From: Planctomycetota bacterium
GTDB taxonomy: Bacteria > Planctomycetota > Uabimicrobiia > Uabimicrobiales > JABWCH01
Assembly: GCA_020057085.1 (NCBI GenBank)
Contig: JAGVGO010000112.1
Coordinates: forward strand, 1-44,952
Length of the DNA: 44,952 nucleotides
Reading direction: 5' to 3'
Part shown: positions 1 through 7,239 of the stretch, piece by piece
How positions within the stretch are numbered: the stretch's first letter is position 1
Layout of the letters: each line of letters starts with the position of its first letter
Notes under the pieces: generated by a model
What the model was told of the DNA's origin: nothing
The model's database searches: none
Seen by the model: the letters and a program-made list of their open reading frames with translations, nothing else
Position numbers and translations under genes: made by a program

Positions 1-3
1 ACC

Positions 4-27
4 CGCAAGCAGCTAAAGCTGTTTGCG
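4..27. repeat. Small hairpin next to the 72-bp repeat
   Basis: Two 11-nt arms (CGCAAGCAGCT and AGCTGTTTGCG) are complementary except for one position that would be a G-U pair in RNA, around a 2-nt loop. The hairpin abuts the palindromic repeat at 28-99, so two stem-loops stand side by side. No U-rich tail is visible, so I do not call it a terminator. The other copy of the 72-bp repeat has no equivalent hairpin beside it. Confidence 0.5.
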
Positions 28-99
28 ACCTCTCCCGCCAGGGGAGAGGTTATACTCTACCCATAATTTTTCTATCCCCCCGAAGTGTTAGATACGCCC
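28..99. repeat. 72-bp palindrome-headed repeat, copy 1
   Basis: The repeat starts with an 8-bp stem (CCTCTCCC / GGGAGAGG) around the loop GCCAG, followed by about 50 bp of tail. The tail is identical to that of a second copy at 16145-16216 in the same orientation. The stem loop of copy 2 reads CTGGC, the reverse complement, so the palindromic head is flipped relative to the tail. It lies downstream of the leftward lipoprotein gene ending at 152. No transposase is nearby. Confidence 0.85.
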
Positions 100-151
100 A
101 TGCCAAACAAAACATAATTAGACATTCCAGAAGCGTTCTAAGTCATAGAGC

Positions 152-613
152 TTATTTACCCGCTAAAAATTCGCCTGGCTGCAACATCAGAGATGGCTGC
201 ATGTAATGTTCCGGCACCAGATGCCACATGGTGTCGTTGTCGTTACCGGTGATTTTTTGCGAAGTCAGATGTTGCGATGTCAGCCACCACCTGGTTGTGC
301 CACTTTGCGTTTCCGGCACTAGCGAGAAGAGATACTCAGTCGCTCCTGCTCTGGCTACGGGCAAGGTGCACATGCCGCCTAGAACGGCTTCGCGCGCAAG
401 GCCGTGCGCCATATTCCATGCCGCCCCTTTGCCCGACGACGGCCTGAATGACAGTTGCTCGCCGTCGTGGGGAAAAGCATTGACATACGGAATGCCGGGT
501 GTCCTATCTGTAGCTAACGGCTGCCGTTTAGCGGGAATTGCCGAGAGTGCCCACTCTTGGCAGCCACAGACGAAGAACATACACAACAACAGAATGTCTA
601 CACGCGACCACAT
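152..613 (-). CDS. Small predicted lipoprotein of unknown function
   Basis: A 153-aa protein whose N-terminus is a short hydrophobic stretch ending in VCGC, a lipobox-like signal predicting a lipid-modified cysteine near residue 18 and an envelope location. The rest is soluble, has no cysteine pattern and no domain I recognise. Its ATG overlaps the last 16 bases of the aminopeptidase gene in another frame, which suggests translational coupling within one leftward transcript. A weak GAAGAG lies upstream of the ATG. An opposite-strand frame (228-662) covers the same DNA, but the signal sequence and operon position favour this strand. Confidence 0.6.
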   Translation of the reverse strand: MWSRVDILLLCMFFVCGCQEWALSAIPAKRQPLATDRTPGIPYVNAFPHDGEQLSFRPSSGKGAAWNMAHGLAREAVLGGMCTLPVARAGATEYLFSLVPETQSGTTRWWLTSQHLTSQKITGNDNDTMWHLVPEHYMQPSLMLQPGEFLAGK

Positions 614-1893
614 GCCAGAAGCTCTTCAAGAGCCTCCACTTCTTTTGGAATTTTGTCGGTGAGTACTTCACAGCCCTCGGCCGTCACCAGAATGTCATCT
701 TCAATGCGCACGCCGATCCACGCAAATTGTGGCGGCACACCCTCAGTTCCCGGCCGGATATAGAGACCAGGTTCTACCGTCACCACCATGCCGGGTTCGA
801 ACCGCCGGGTGTTGCCTTGCAGGAAAAAACCGCCCAAATCGTGGACATCAATGCCTAAAAAATGGCCGGTTTTGTGCATGTAAAATTTTTCGTAAGCTTT
901 CTGTTCGATCAGCTCGTCCACTTTGCCCTGCAGCAGCCCCAACTCAACCAACGATGTTGTCAATAAGAAGATAGCCTGGTGATGGAATGCCTGCACTTCA
1001 ACGCCAGGCTTGATTTGTGCGATAACCGCCTTCTGGGCAGCCAACACCGCCTGATAGACCGCTTTCTGAGGTGGCGTGAATTTGCCCGACAATGGCCAGG
1101 TGCGGGTGACATCGGCGCAGTAGTTGTGGTACTTGGCGCCGACATCGAGCAGTAACAGGTCCCCCTGTGCCATGCGGCGATTGTTGTGTTTGTAATGTAG
1201 CACTGTGGCATTGGCGCCGGAGGCAACAATGGGCGGGAAACTTGATCCGAGGCAACCGGCGCGTCGAAACACATAAGAAACAAGGGCTTCAATCTCGTAT
1301 TCATACACCCCTGGCTTGGCCTCGCGCATCGCCCGTGCATACGCCTCGGCTGTAATATCCACAGCCTGACGGATGGCGGCGATTTCCTCTTTCTCCTTGT
1401 GGACGCGCAGTTTTTCCATGACGAGCCCTAACTCGCCGATAGTGGCTGGCGCTATCGTCGGCATGTACTTTTGCTTGAGCAACGAGTCGCGGCTTTGCAA
1501 TACCAGACGATCCAGGTTCTGATCGATGTTTAAGGTGTAATAGAGCGTTTCGGCACCTGTGAAATATTCGGCAAGTTGTTGTGTCAGTTTGTCGAGAGGA
1601 AAGACACGGTCGGCACCACTTGCCTCTTTGACCTCTTTGATCGTCATGCGGGCACCTTCCCATATCTTTTGCTTTTCGTCGCTTTCTTTCCAGAACAATA
1701 TGTATTGCGGTTTTTTCCTTGCCGTACTCAAGAGCGCCACGCAATCGAATTCTTCGAGTCCTGTCAGATAGATAAAATCACTGTTGGGATAGAGTCTGTT
1801 TTCTGCTGCGCTGCCGGCAGGTATGATAGCCACACCGTGCGGAATCTCGCAGAAAAACTGCTTGCGTCTGTTTTTGAACTGTGTAGTTTGCAT
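598..1893 (-). CDS. pepP: Xaa-Pro aminopeptidase (aminopeptidase P, M24B)
   Basis: A 431-aa cytosolic metallopeptidase that removes an N-terminal residue preceding proline. The N-terminal creatinase-like domain carries the family pattern around YLTGL. The C-terminal pita-bread domain shows all five di-metal ligands: Asp in LLDVGA, Asp in CADVTRTW, His in TGHFLGIDVHD, Glu in TVEPGLY and Glu in GVRIEDD. I chose the ATG at 1893 because GGAAAA precedes it and the conserved sequence begins there. The frame stays open to 1992, but that extension is basic, unconserved-looking and would run into the stop of the upstream gene. It is followed by the lipoprotein gene with a 16-bp overlap. Confidence 0.93.
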   Translation of the reverse strand: MQTTQFKNRRKQFFCEIPHGVAIIPAGSAAENRLYPNSDFIYLTGLEEFDCVALLSTARKKPQYILFWKESDEKQKIWEGARMTIKEVKEASGADRVFPLDKLTQQLAEYFTGAETLYYTLNIDQNLDRLVLQSRDSLLKQKYMPTIAPATIGELGLVMEKLRVHKEKEEIAAIRQAVDITAEAYARAMREAKPGVYEYEIEALVSYVFRRAGCLGSSFPPIVASGANATVLHYKHNNRRMAQGDLLLLDVGAKYHNYCADVTRTWPLSGKFTPPQKAVYQAVLAAQKAVIAQIKPGVEVQAFHHQAIFLLTTSLVELGLLQGKVDELIEQKAYEKFYMHKTGHFLGIDVHDLGGFFLQGNTRRFEPGMVVTVEPGLYIRPGTEGVPPQFAWIGVRIEDDILVTAEGCEVLTDKIPKEVEALEELLACGRV

Positions 1894-1960
1894 ATATTTT
1901 CCATAACAAAAACACCACAGCACCACGGGCATTATGTGGTCACTGTGGTAAAACGACCGG

Positions 1961-3982
1961 CTATAATTTTTGCGTCTTTTCCTGTACCGCATACAGTTTG
2001 CCGATCAGTTCACGTAATTGTATTTTTGCGACTTCACTTAGATTGATAAACTGTACGCCGACACGAAACAACGCCTGCGCCGGAACAGGCAAACACCAAA
2101 CTGCCTTAGCGGGCAGCTCAACGCCGCTGTCGTTTTCACTGAATATTTTCACACGCATCGGTTCGCCGCGGCTCAAAGAAACGGCGCTGGTAAAACAGGC
2201 CCCTGCCTGACAGAGGTTATGAAGGGGATAATGGCGGCCGGCTATCTTACCGAGACTGCCTTTGGCAAAACACACTGCAAGGCTTGGTGTTTTGTACCGT
2301 TTGTCTTTACGTCGCTCCGGACCATCGTAGGCGACTTCCCGTTCGCCGCCTTTGACCGGCGCAGGTTCCCAATTGGAAACGCTGCCACGCGATTCGATAT
2401 GCACTGTCTCGAATTGTTTTTTGAGTATTTTATCGCTGAGGCGGTCTTTTTCCGAGGCTTCCTGAAGTTTCTTCATATCGACGCCGCCCTTCTTGGCTTG
2501 TTCGCGGTAGGCAGTCTTGCCGCTCACTTCCGGGCGGACGATCTCCAGCGGTAGCGCCCTGCCACGTCCGGAACGCTGGAAACTTTCCTCTAACTCCGGA
2601 CGAATGCGCAAAGTCACGCTGAGTCCGCGGCCCACCGCTTCGAGATAGGAAAGCATGAGCAGATTGACAGCCTGATCGCCAAGATCTTTCAAATGCGCAA
2701 TGTCAACCACCAATTGTTTGTGACCGGTGGCAAGCAGTTTTTTAAAGTGCTCTGAAAATTTTTCCATAAACAGTGTATTGTCTACATTGTAGAGTTCCAT
2801 GCGGCTGCCGACAATGAGAAATTTAGGCGTCGTATCTCGGTGTTTTTCTATTTCTTCCAAAACCGGCAGAAAGCTCGCCACTTGTTCTTTTTGTTCTTTC
2901 AGAATGCGGATACCAAGCCGCTTATTTTGTGCCATGGCCTCCCAATGTGCAATGATAACCCGTTTAATGACCTCTTCATCCAGATTTTCGTATTCACTCA
3001 AATCAATATACAACTGCTCACCACAGGGAAACAATTTTTCAAAATTTTCAGGAAATCCCTGGATAAATGTGTCATAGCTCATATTGCCCATACGCAAACA
3101 ATTGACTTCGATCTGCCATGGACTGCCGCTTTCTTGTTTTTCTGTCACCTCTGGTACCGGTGTTTTAACCTCTTTCTCTGGTATTTTGGCCGGAGTTTTG
3201 GCGGGCAAGACAGGCTTCACATCTTCATGAAAATCCAGGCTAAACGGCTGTGCCTGTAGTGCTGCCTCTTTTTTATCCGTTTCCACCTCTTTCGCTGCAG
3301 GCTGAACAGTAGTAGGCGCCGGTGTGGCCACTGTTTCGCTCACGGTTTGGACGTTGAGGATGACAGACTGCGGATCGCTTTGCAATACCTCTCGCATACT
3401 TTCCTGAATACGAATGCACAGAGAATTTCCCGAATTCAGCGTTTCGAGAAGCAACGTATGGATCACTGCAGGCACAAGTAAATATACATGTGTTAAATCT
3501 ACAACCACTTGCCGGTAGCCTTGACTCTGGATAGCGTTTACCGCCATCCCCAGGTAAGCGGGGATTTGCTCCATTTCTTCATCGCTGACGTGAATAATGT
3601 TTCCCTCAATGGTAAAACACGGCAAAACCGGCCTGGGTTTTTCTTCGGGTTGTGCCTGAGGCGAGGGGGTTTCGTCCTCCACCGTTTCGGCAATTTCCAT
3701 ATTGAAAAAAGCGGCATCGTCTGTGGGTTTAAGTACCGCATAATTTGCAGGCGTCAACATGATACTCACTTTGTAGCCATAAGATCGCAAAGATTTGGCG
3801 CCAAGAGCAAGGCTGGCTAAATAGTCTCTCGGCAGCGCAGGGGCGGCAGTCATATCAATGAAAATATTCTTTTTTTCCGCGCTGATTGCGTTACGGATGA
3901 TTTTCTGAAACTTGGCGATAGAATCTCGCTCTTTGTCAAAAAAGATTTCCAGCAAATCTCCCTGGTCTTTTTGTTTGGCCAT
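1961..3982 (-). CDS. Multi-STAS-like protein with C-terminal PilZ domain
   Basis: A 673-aa soluble protein. Four segments (roughly residues 1-95, 118-210, 288-380 and 385-485) each show the beta-alpha rhythm of STAS domains, for example KQLVVDIAHL and RQVVVDLTHV. They are separated by Pro/Glu-rich linkers. Residues about 550-673 look like PilZ, the c-di-GMP-binding fold, with the arginine motif RRKDKR at 557-562. The second PilZ motif (D/N-x-S-x-x-G) reads NLCQAG at 589-594, with Cys for Ser, so ligand binding is uncertain. Start ATG 3982 is preceded by AGAAAGGTGC. The next gene upstream is also a STAS protein, so the pair may work together. The STAS assignments are from pattern only. Confidence 0.7.
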   Translation of the reverse strand: MAKQKDQGDLLEIFFDKERDSIAKFQKIIRNAISAEKKNIFIDMTAAPALPRDYLASLALGAKSLRSYGYKVSIMLTPANYAVLKPTDDAAFFNMEIAETVEDETPSPQAQPEEKPRPVLPCFTIEGNIIHVSDEEMEQIPAYLGMAVNAIQSQGYRQVVVDLTHVYLLVPAVIHTLLLETLNSGNSLCIRIQESMREVLQSDPQSVILNVQTVSETVATPAPTTVQPAAKEVETDKKEAALQAQPFSLDFHEDVKPVLPAKTPAKIPEKEVKTPVPEVTEKQESGSPWQIEVNCLRMGNMSYDTFIQGFPENFEKLFPCGEQLYIDLSEYENLDEEVIKRVIIAHWEAMAQNKRLGIRILKEQKEQVASFLPVLEEIEKHRDTTPKFLIVGSRMELYNVDNTLFMEKFSEHFKKLLATGHKQLVVDIAHLKDLGDQAVNLLMLSYLEAVGRGLSVTLRIRPELEESFQRSGRGRALPLEIVRPEVSGKTAYREQAKKGGVDMKKLQEASEKDRLSDKILKKQFETVHIESRGSVSNWEPAPVKGGEREVAYDGPERRKDKRYKTPSLAVCFAKGSLGKIAGRHYPLHNLCQAGACFTSAVSLSRGEPMRVKIFSENDSGVELPAKAVWCLPVPAQALFRVGVQFINLSEVAKIQLRELIGKLYAVQEKTQKL

Positions 3983-4092
3983 CCTTGCACCTTTCTTACC
4001 TAAATTAAGAATTAAAAATTAGGAATTATTTGAGATTGCCACATCTCAATTTTGCTAACTTATTGCCATTATTGATGTTTTTGTAAAACGAA

Positions 4093-4120
4093 CTTAATTC
4101 TTAATTCTTAATTCTTAATT
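4093..4120. repeat. Four tandem copies of a 7-bp unit (CTTAATT)
   Basis: Four perfect copies of CTTAATT lie end to end and reach into the stop codon of the leftward STAS gene. A degenerate copy in the opposite orientation (AATTAAGAATT and relatives) sits at 4001-4027, just upstream of the next gene. The 136-bp intergenic stretch is therefore bounded by complementary AT-rich arms. It could be a slippage-prone microsatellite or a weak hairpin; no function is shown. Confidence 0.8.
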
Positions 4121-6491
4121 ATTTTTTCATCTGCTCCATGGTGAAAAATTTTTCGACGATTTCTGCCTCTTGAGGGCGATTGCGCAGGTAAAAGAAGACG
4201 CCCGTGCCGACGAACAACAGCATCAACACAAGCCCAACCAGCCACAGACCTATGGCGCCTTGCATCTGGCTGAACATGCTGCCCAACCCTTTCATATTCC
4301 ATTGCAAACCATCGAGAACGAGCGAGAGCACAGGGCTTAAGATAGCACCAGCGGCACCGATCTTGGCTATGGTCTGTTGTACGCTGCGCGTCGTAAGCAC
4401 AATTTTGTCAACGATTTTGCCCTGGTAAACAATGTCAACCCAGCCCGAGATATTACCTTCGATCACCGGTGTTACCCAGAACTCTGCTGTGGCCGTTTCC
4501 GGTGTCACATCAAGGGTGATACTCGACGGGCTTACCAGACACCCCGACAGACACGGAGCGATGGTGACATCTGTCTTCTCTCTGGCTACCTCGATCACTT
4601 TGCGGCCTTCGGTTTGGGCTACTTGTTCCAGTTTTACCTTTTTGATGCTCTCTTTGGACAACGCTACGGACAAAGGATAGGCTTTAAATGGGTTCATCTG
4701 GCTGTAATAACGCACCGTGCTCTTGCGTTTCAAAGTTTCCCCTGGAGTGGAAGCCGGCGTCGCCGGTGTCGTTGGTGTAGTAGCGGCAGATACAGCGGAT
4801 GGAACAGGGTAATGTACCAAGCCTGTTTTGCCTCTCTCGTGAGTAACCGGTTTGGAACTCTTGGGGGCATCTGTAATCGCCGCAGCGGAATCGCTGGTTT
4901 TGCGGTCGTCTTCCACTTTGTCTTTGGCCAAACCTGCCAAGTCTTCGTCTTCTTCGTCTTCTTTGTCTTTGGCCAAACCTGCCAAGTCTTCGTCTTCTTT
5001 CTTTTCCTCGTCGCCGGCTTCGGCAAGATCGCTTCCCATGTCTTTGATAGCGTCGATTTCATCTTGCTCCATAATATCCATTTTGTCCTCTGCTGCATCG
5101 AGCGACAATTCTTGAGGTTGGCTTGGCGTTTTATCGTCAAAAGAAAAAATATCCATTGCTTCACCGCCGGCGCCGGCAACAGATGTATCTTCACGGTTCG
5201 TGCCACTTGCGGGAGTACCGCCAGGAAGTTCAGATAACGGCGTTTCCATGATAGCATTGGTATCCGGCAATAATTCGCCGGCATTATCTTGGTCGTTTTC
5301 TTCCGTAATTTCTTCCATTTCTTCTTTGGCTGGTTCCTCCGTACATTCTGGTACTCCAGTGCCATCTTGCGCCAATGTATCGCCCACCGCGAGAGCATCC
5401 TGGAAAGTCATATCTATCTCGCCGCCAACTTCCTCGCCGTCTCCACCCGCCGATTTGTCTTCAATGCCTCCCATCAGTTCTTCGATCTCTTTTGGTGACA
5501 TGGGTTTGGCTGCAGGCAGTTGTCCTTTGTCGAAAGCCAAATCAATACCTCTGTCCAAACTTTCTCCTGATGCAGTCAGCGACGTATCTGGCATAGCGGT
5601 CAAATCAAAATCGCTGGCATTTTTGTCCGTTGCTATTTCTTGACCAAAATTAAGATCTATGCTGCTTTCTATGCTTGTTGCGGCTTTGTTGGCATTTTCC
5701 TGAGAACTCAGATCGAGTTCTTCAATGGCGCCTTCCTCTTCCGCCGCAGGACTAATCTTGGCAGCTTCCGGCTGGGGCGGTAGTTCGCGTTTCAAACTTC
5801 TTGTGGGCAAAGCTGCCGGGGCAGGGCTCGAAATTCTTGGCTGCGCTGATGCGATACCATCGTCGCTCAACTCTTCGGCATCTATGACGATACCCCCCAT
5901 ATCGTCATCGCTGGGAGCGGGTACCACCGGCTGCGGTTTGGGTTTACCTGCAGATACAAGGGGAGGTGGGGCAGAGACCGCCGTGTGCAGTCTCAATGGG
6001 GGCTGCGGGGCAGGAGGAGCTACAATCGCTTTACCTTTGCCTGTGGATGGTCCGGAAGAAATTGGCGATACTGTCGGACCAGCAGCAGACACCACTGGGG
6101 ATTCAGGAATCTCTGCTTTCGCCACTACCTTGGATGGCAATGAGTTGAGAGATTCCTGCATACTGTGATAGATGCTGAGGATTGAGGAAATACCTAGCAT
6201 GTCGAACAGATCCAAAACCTTCTTGGGTACCTGTACCAGTTTCATGTCACCATTTTTTTCCTGGTATTTATCGAGCACTTTTACCAGAATGCCCAGGCCA
6301 GTACTATTCATATAGCCGATTTCATGGAAATCCAGAATCAAATATTTAAAGCCTTTTTGTGCCAATGCCATCGTCTCTGCTTCAAATTTTTTAACGGTGG
6401 TTCCGTCTATCGAGCCTTTCATCTGGACGATAGCTACCGAAGAGCCATCCATCAGGTTTTCTATCTTAAACTTCAGTTCTAGGTTGCCCAT
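4119..6491 (-). CDS. STAS-domain protein with long acidic linker and C-terminal membrane anchor
   Basis: A 790-aa protein. Residues 1-115 form a STAS domain of the anti-sigma-factor-antagonist type, including the hallmark YMNSTGLG, where Ser is the usual phospho-acceptor. A long low-complexity Pro/Ala- and Asp/Glu-rich region follows. It contains repeated short motifs of the form (I/M)D(L/M)xF and two exact copies of a 15-residue unit (DEDLAGLAKDK plus acidic tail). Residues near 580-720 look folded. One transmembrane helix lies at about 745-769, leaving a short charged tail. I infer a membrane-tethered partner-switching scaffold. It has its own candidate promoter at 6573-6599. Confidence 0.75.
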   Translation of the reverse strand: MGNLELKFKIENLMDGSSVAIVQMKGSIDGTTVKKFEAETMALAQKGFKYLILDFHEIGYMNSTGLGILVKVLDKYQEKNGDMKLVQVPKKVLDLFDMLGISSILSIYHSMQESLNSLPSKVVAKAEIPESPVVSAAGPTVSPISSGPSTGKGKAIVAPPAPQPPLRLHTAVSAPPPLVSAGKPKPQPVVPAPSDDDMGGIVIDAEELSDDGIASAQPRISSPAPAALPTRSLKRELPPQPEAAKISPAAEEEGAIEELDLSSQENANKAATSIESSIDLNFGQEIATDKNASDFDLTAMPDTSLTASGESLDRGIDLAFDKGQLPAAKPMSPKEIEELMGGIEDKSAGGDGEEVGGEIDMTFQDALAVGDTLAQDGTGVPECTEEPAKEEMEEITEENDQDNAGELLPDTNAIMETPLSELPGGTPASGTNREDTSVAGAGGEAMDIFSFDDKTPSQPQELSLDAAEDKMDIMEQDEIDAIKDMGSDLAEAGDEEKKEDEDLAGLAKDKEDEEDEDLAGLAKDKVEDDRKTSDSAAAITDAPKSSKPVTHERGKTGLVHYPVPSAVSAATTPTTPATPASTPGETLKRKSTVRYYSQMNPFKAYPLSVALSKESIKKVKLEQVAQTEGRKVIEVAREKTDVTIAPCLSGCLVSPSSITLDVTPETATAEFWVTPVIEGNISGWVDIVYQGKIVDKIVLTTRSVQQTIAKIGAAGAILSPVLSLVLDGLQWNMKGLGSMFSQMQGAIGLWLVGLVLMLLFVGTGVFFYLRNRPQEAEIVEKFFTMEQMKK
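4917..5006 (-). repeat. Two tandem 45-bp units inside the STAS gene
   Basis: Two in-frame 45-bp copies encode the acidic 15-residue unit of the linker. The first 11 residues of each copy (DEDLAGLAKDK) are the same in protein. This is an expandable coding minisatellite in a region that looks disordered. Confidence 0.8.
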
Positions 6492-6536
6492 AAAAAGCCT
6501 TTCAAAAGGTCCCTGCCAACATCGTTCTTATACTCT

Positions 6537-6559
6537 GTGTCACGGCTATACCGTGACAC
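6537..6559. repeat. Perfect 9-bp-stem hairpin, copy 1 (inverted orientation)
   Basis: GTGTCACGG and CCGTGACAC flank the 5-nt loop CTATA. The flank ATACTCT on the left is the reverse complement of the right flank of copies 2 and 3, so this copy is inverted relative to them. It lies at the expected 5' end of the STAS mRNA if the promoter at 6573-6599 is used. Confidence 0.85.
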
Positions 6560-6572
6560 GGGTATTCGTCTT

Positions 6573-6599
6573 ATTATATCACATTTTAGTAAAAGGCAA
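6573..6599 (-). promoter_or_regulatory. Candidate sigma70 promoter of the STAS gene
   Basis: On the minus strand a perfect TATAAT (6578-6573) lies 15 bp downstream of TTGCCT (16 bp if TTTGCC is taken as the -35). The expected start point is near 6566, so the leader begins almost directly with the hairpin at 6559-6537. Confidence 0.55.
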
Positions 6600-6626
6600 A
6601 TATTTTTTGGCAGGCATCTTGCACTC

Positions 6627-6689
6627 GTGTCACTGCTATGCCGTGACACAGAGTATCTTGTACTCGTGTCACGGCTAATGCCGTGACAC
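6627..6689. repeat. Hairpin copies 2 and 3, direct tandem
   Basis: Two further copies of the stem unit stand in tandem. Copy 2 (6627-6649) has one stem mismatch; copy 3 (6666-6689) has a perfect 9-bp stem and a 6-nt loop. Both share the flank GAGTATCTTG on the right. They lie just past the stop codon of the macro-domain gene on its transcript. There is no U-run, so they are not classical terminators; they may stabilise the 3' end or be REP-like repeats. Confidence 0.8.
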
Positions 6690-6704
6690 AGAGTATCTTG
6701 TGTC

Positions 6705-7211
6705 TCACAACTGGCGAAACGCCTCTTCACATGCCCAATAGTCAGCTTCGTCGTCCACAACCAACAACACTCTTTCTATGGGGCTCTCGGATTCCAGATG
6801 CCTCTTCACTTCGGCCAACATCAATTCGGCTGCACGGCGAATCGAGATACCCGAATTGCCGATCCCCATGAGTGGCATCGCCACCGATTTGAGCATTTTT
6901 GCCTTGGCCAGATTAAGAGCATTGCGAATAGCCAACATCATATCTTCTTCTTCTACCGTTTCCCCTATATTATGGGTGACTGTATGCAGTAAAAATTTGG
7001 CCGGTAATTTGCCCGCCGTAGTGGCTATCGCGCTGCCTTTTTGCTGGCTATCGAACTGATTGCACTCATCGCGAATATCTTGCTGGCCTTGTTCGATCAA
7101 TCTGGTGGTGATCTTGTCCTCCAGTTCCAGATCGGTATTGGCCTGGCAGATAATACCATCCACTCGGGCATTGCAAATATCGCCGAATACGATGTCAATA
7201 TTTGTCTTCAT
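6705..7211 (-). CDS. Divergent macro-domain protein
   Basis: A 168-aa single-domain protein with a macro-domain layout: the start IDIVFGDICNARVDGIICQAN, the central TAGKLPAKFLLHTVT and the phosphate-loop-like MGIGNSGIS. Macro domains bind or hydrolyse ADP-ribose derivatives. The usual NAAN near residue 20 reads CQAN, and the glycine-rich loop after it is replaced by an acidic stretch (LELEDK), so hydrolase activity is doubtful. It starts 28 bp after the stop of valS and is probably co-transcribed with it. A weak AGGG precedes the ATG. Confidence 0.82.
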   Translation of the reverse strand: MKTNIDIVFGDICNARVDGIICQANTDLELEDKITTRLIEQGQQDIRDECNQFDSQQKGSAIATTAGKLPAKFLLHTVTHNIGETVEEEDMMLAIRNALNLAKAKMLKSVAMPLMGIGNSGISIRRAAELMLAEVKRHLESESPIERVLLVVDDEADYWACEEAFRQL

Positions 7212-7239
7212 GTCTTGTAATCTACCCTGGTAAAGAAGT

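Noticed and set aside
6537-6689. CRISPR array
   Set aside because: Only three short hairpin units, one inverted, without equal-length unique spacers.
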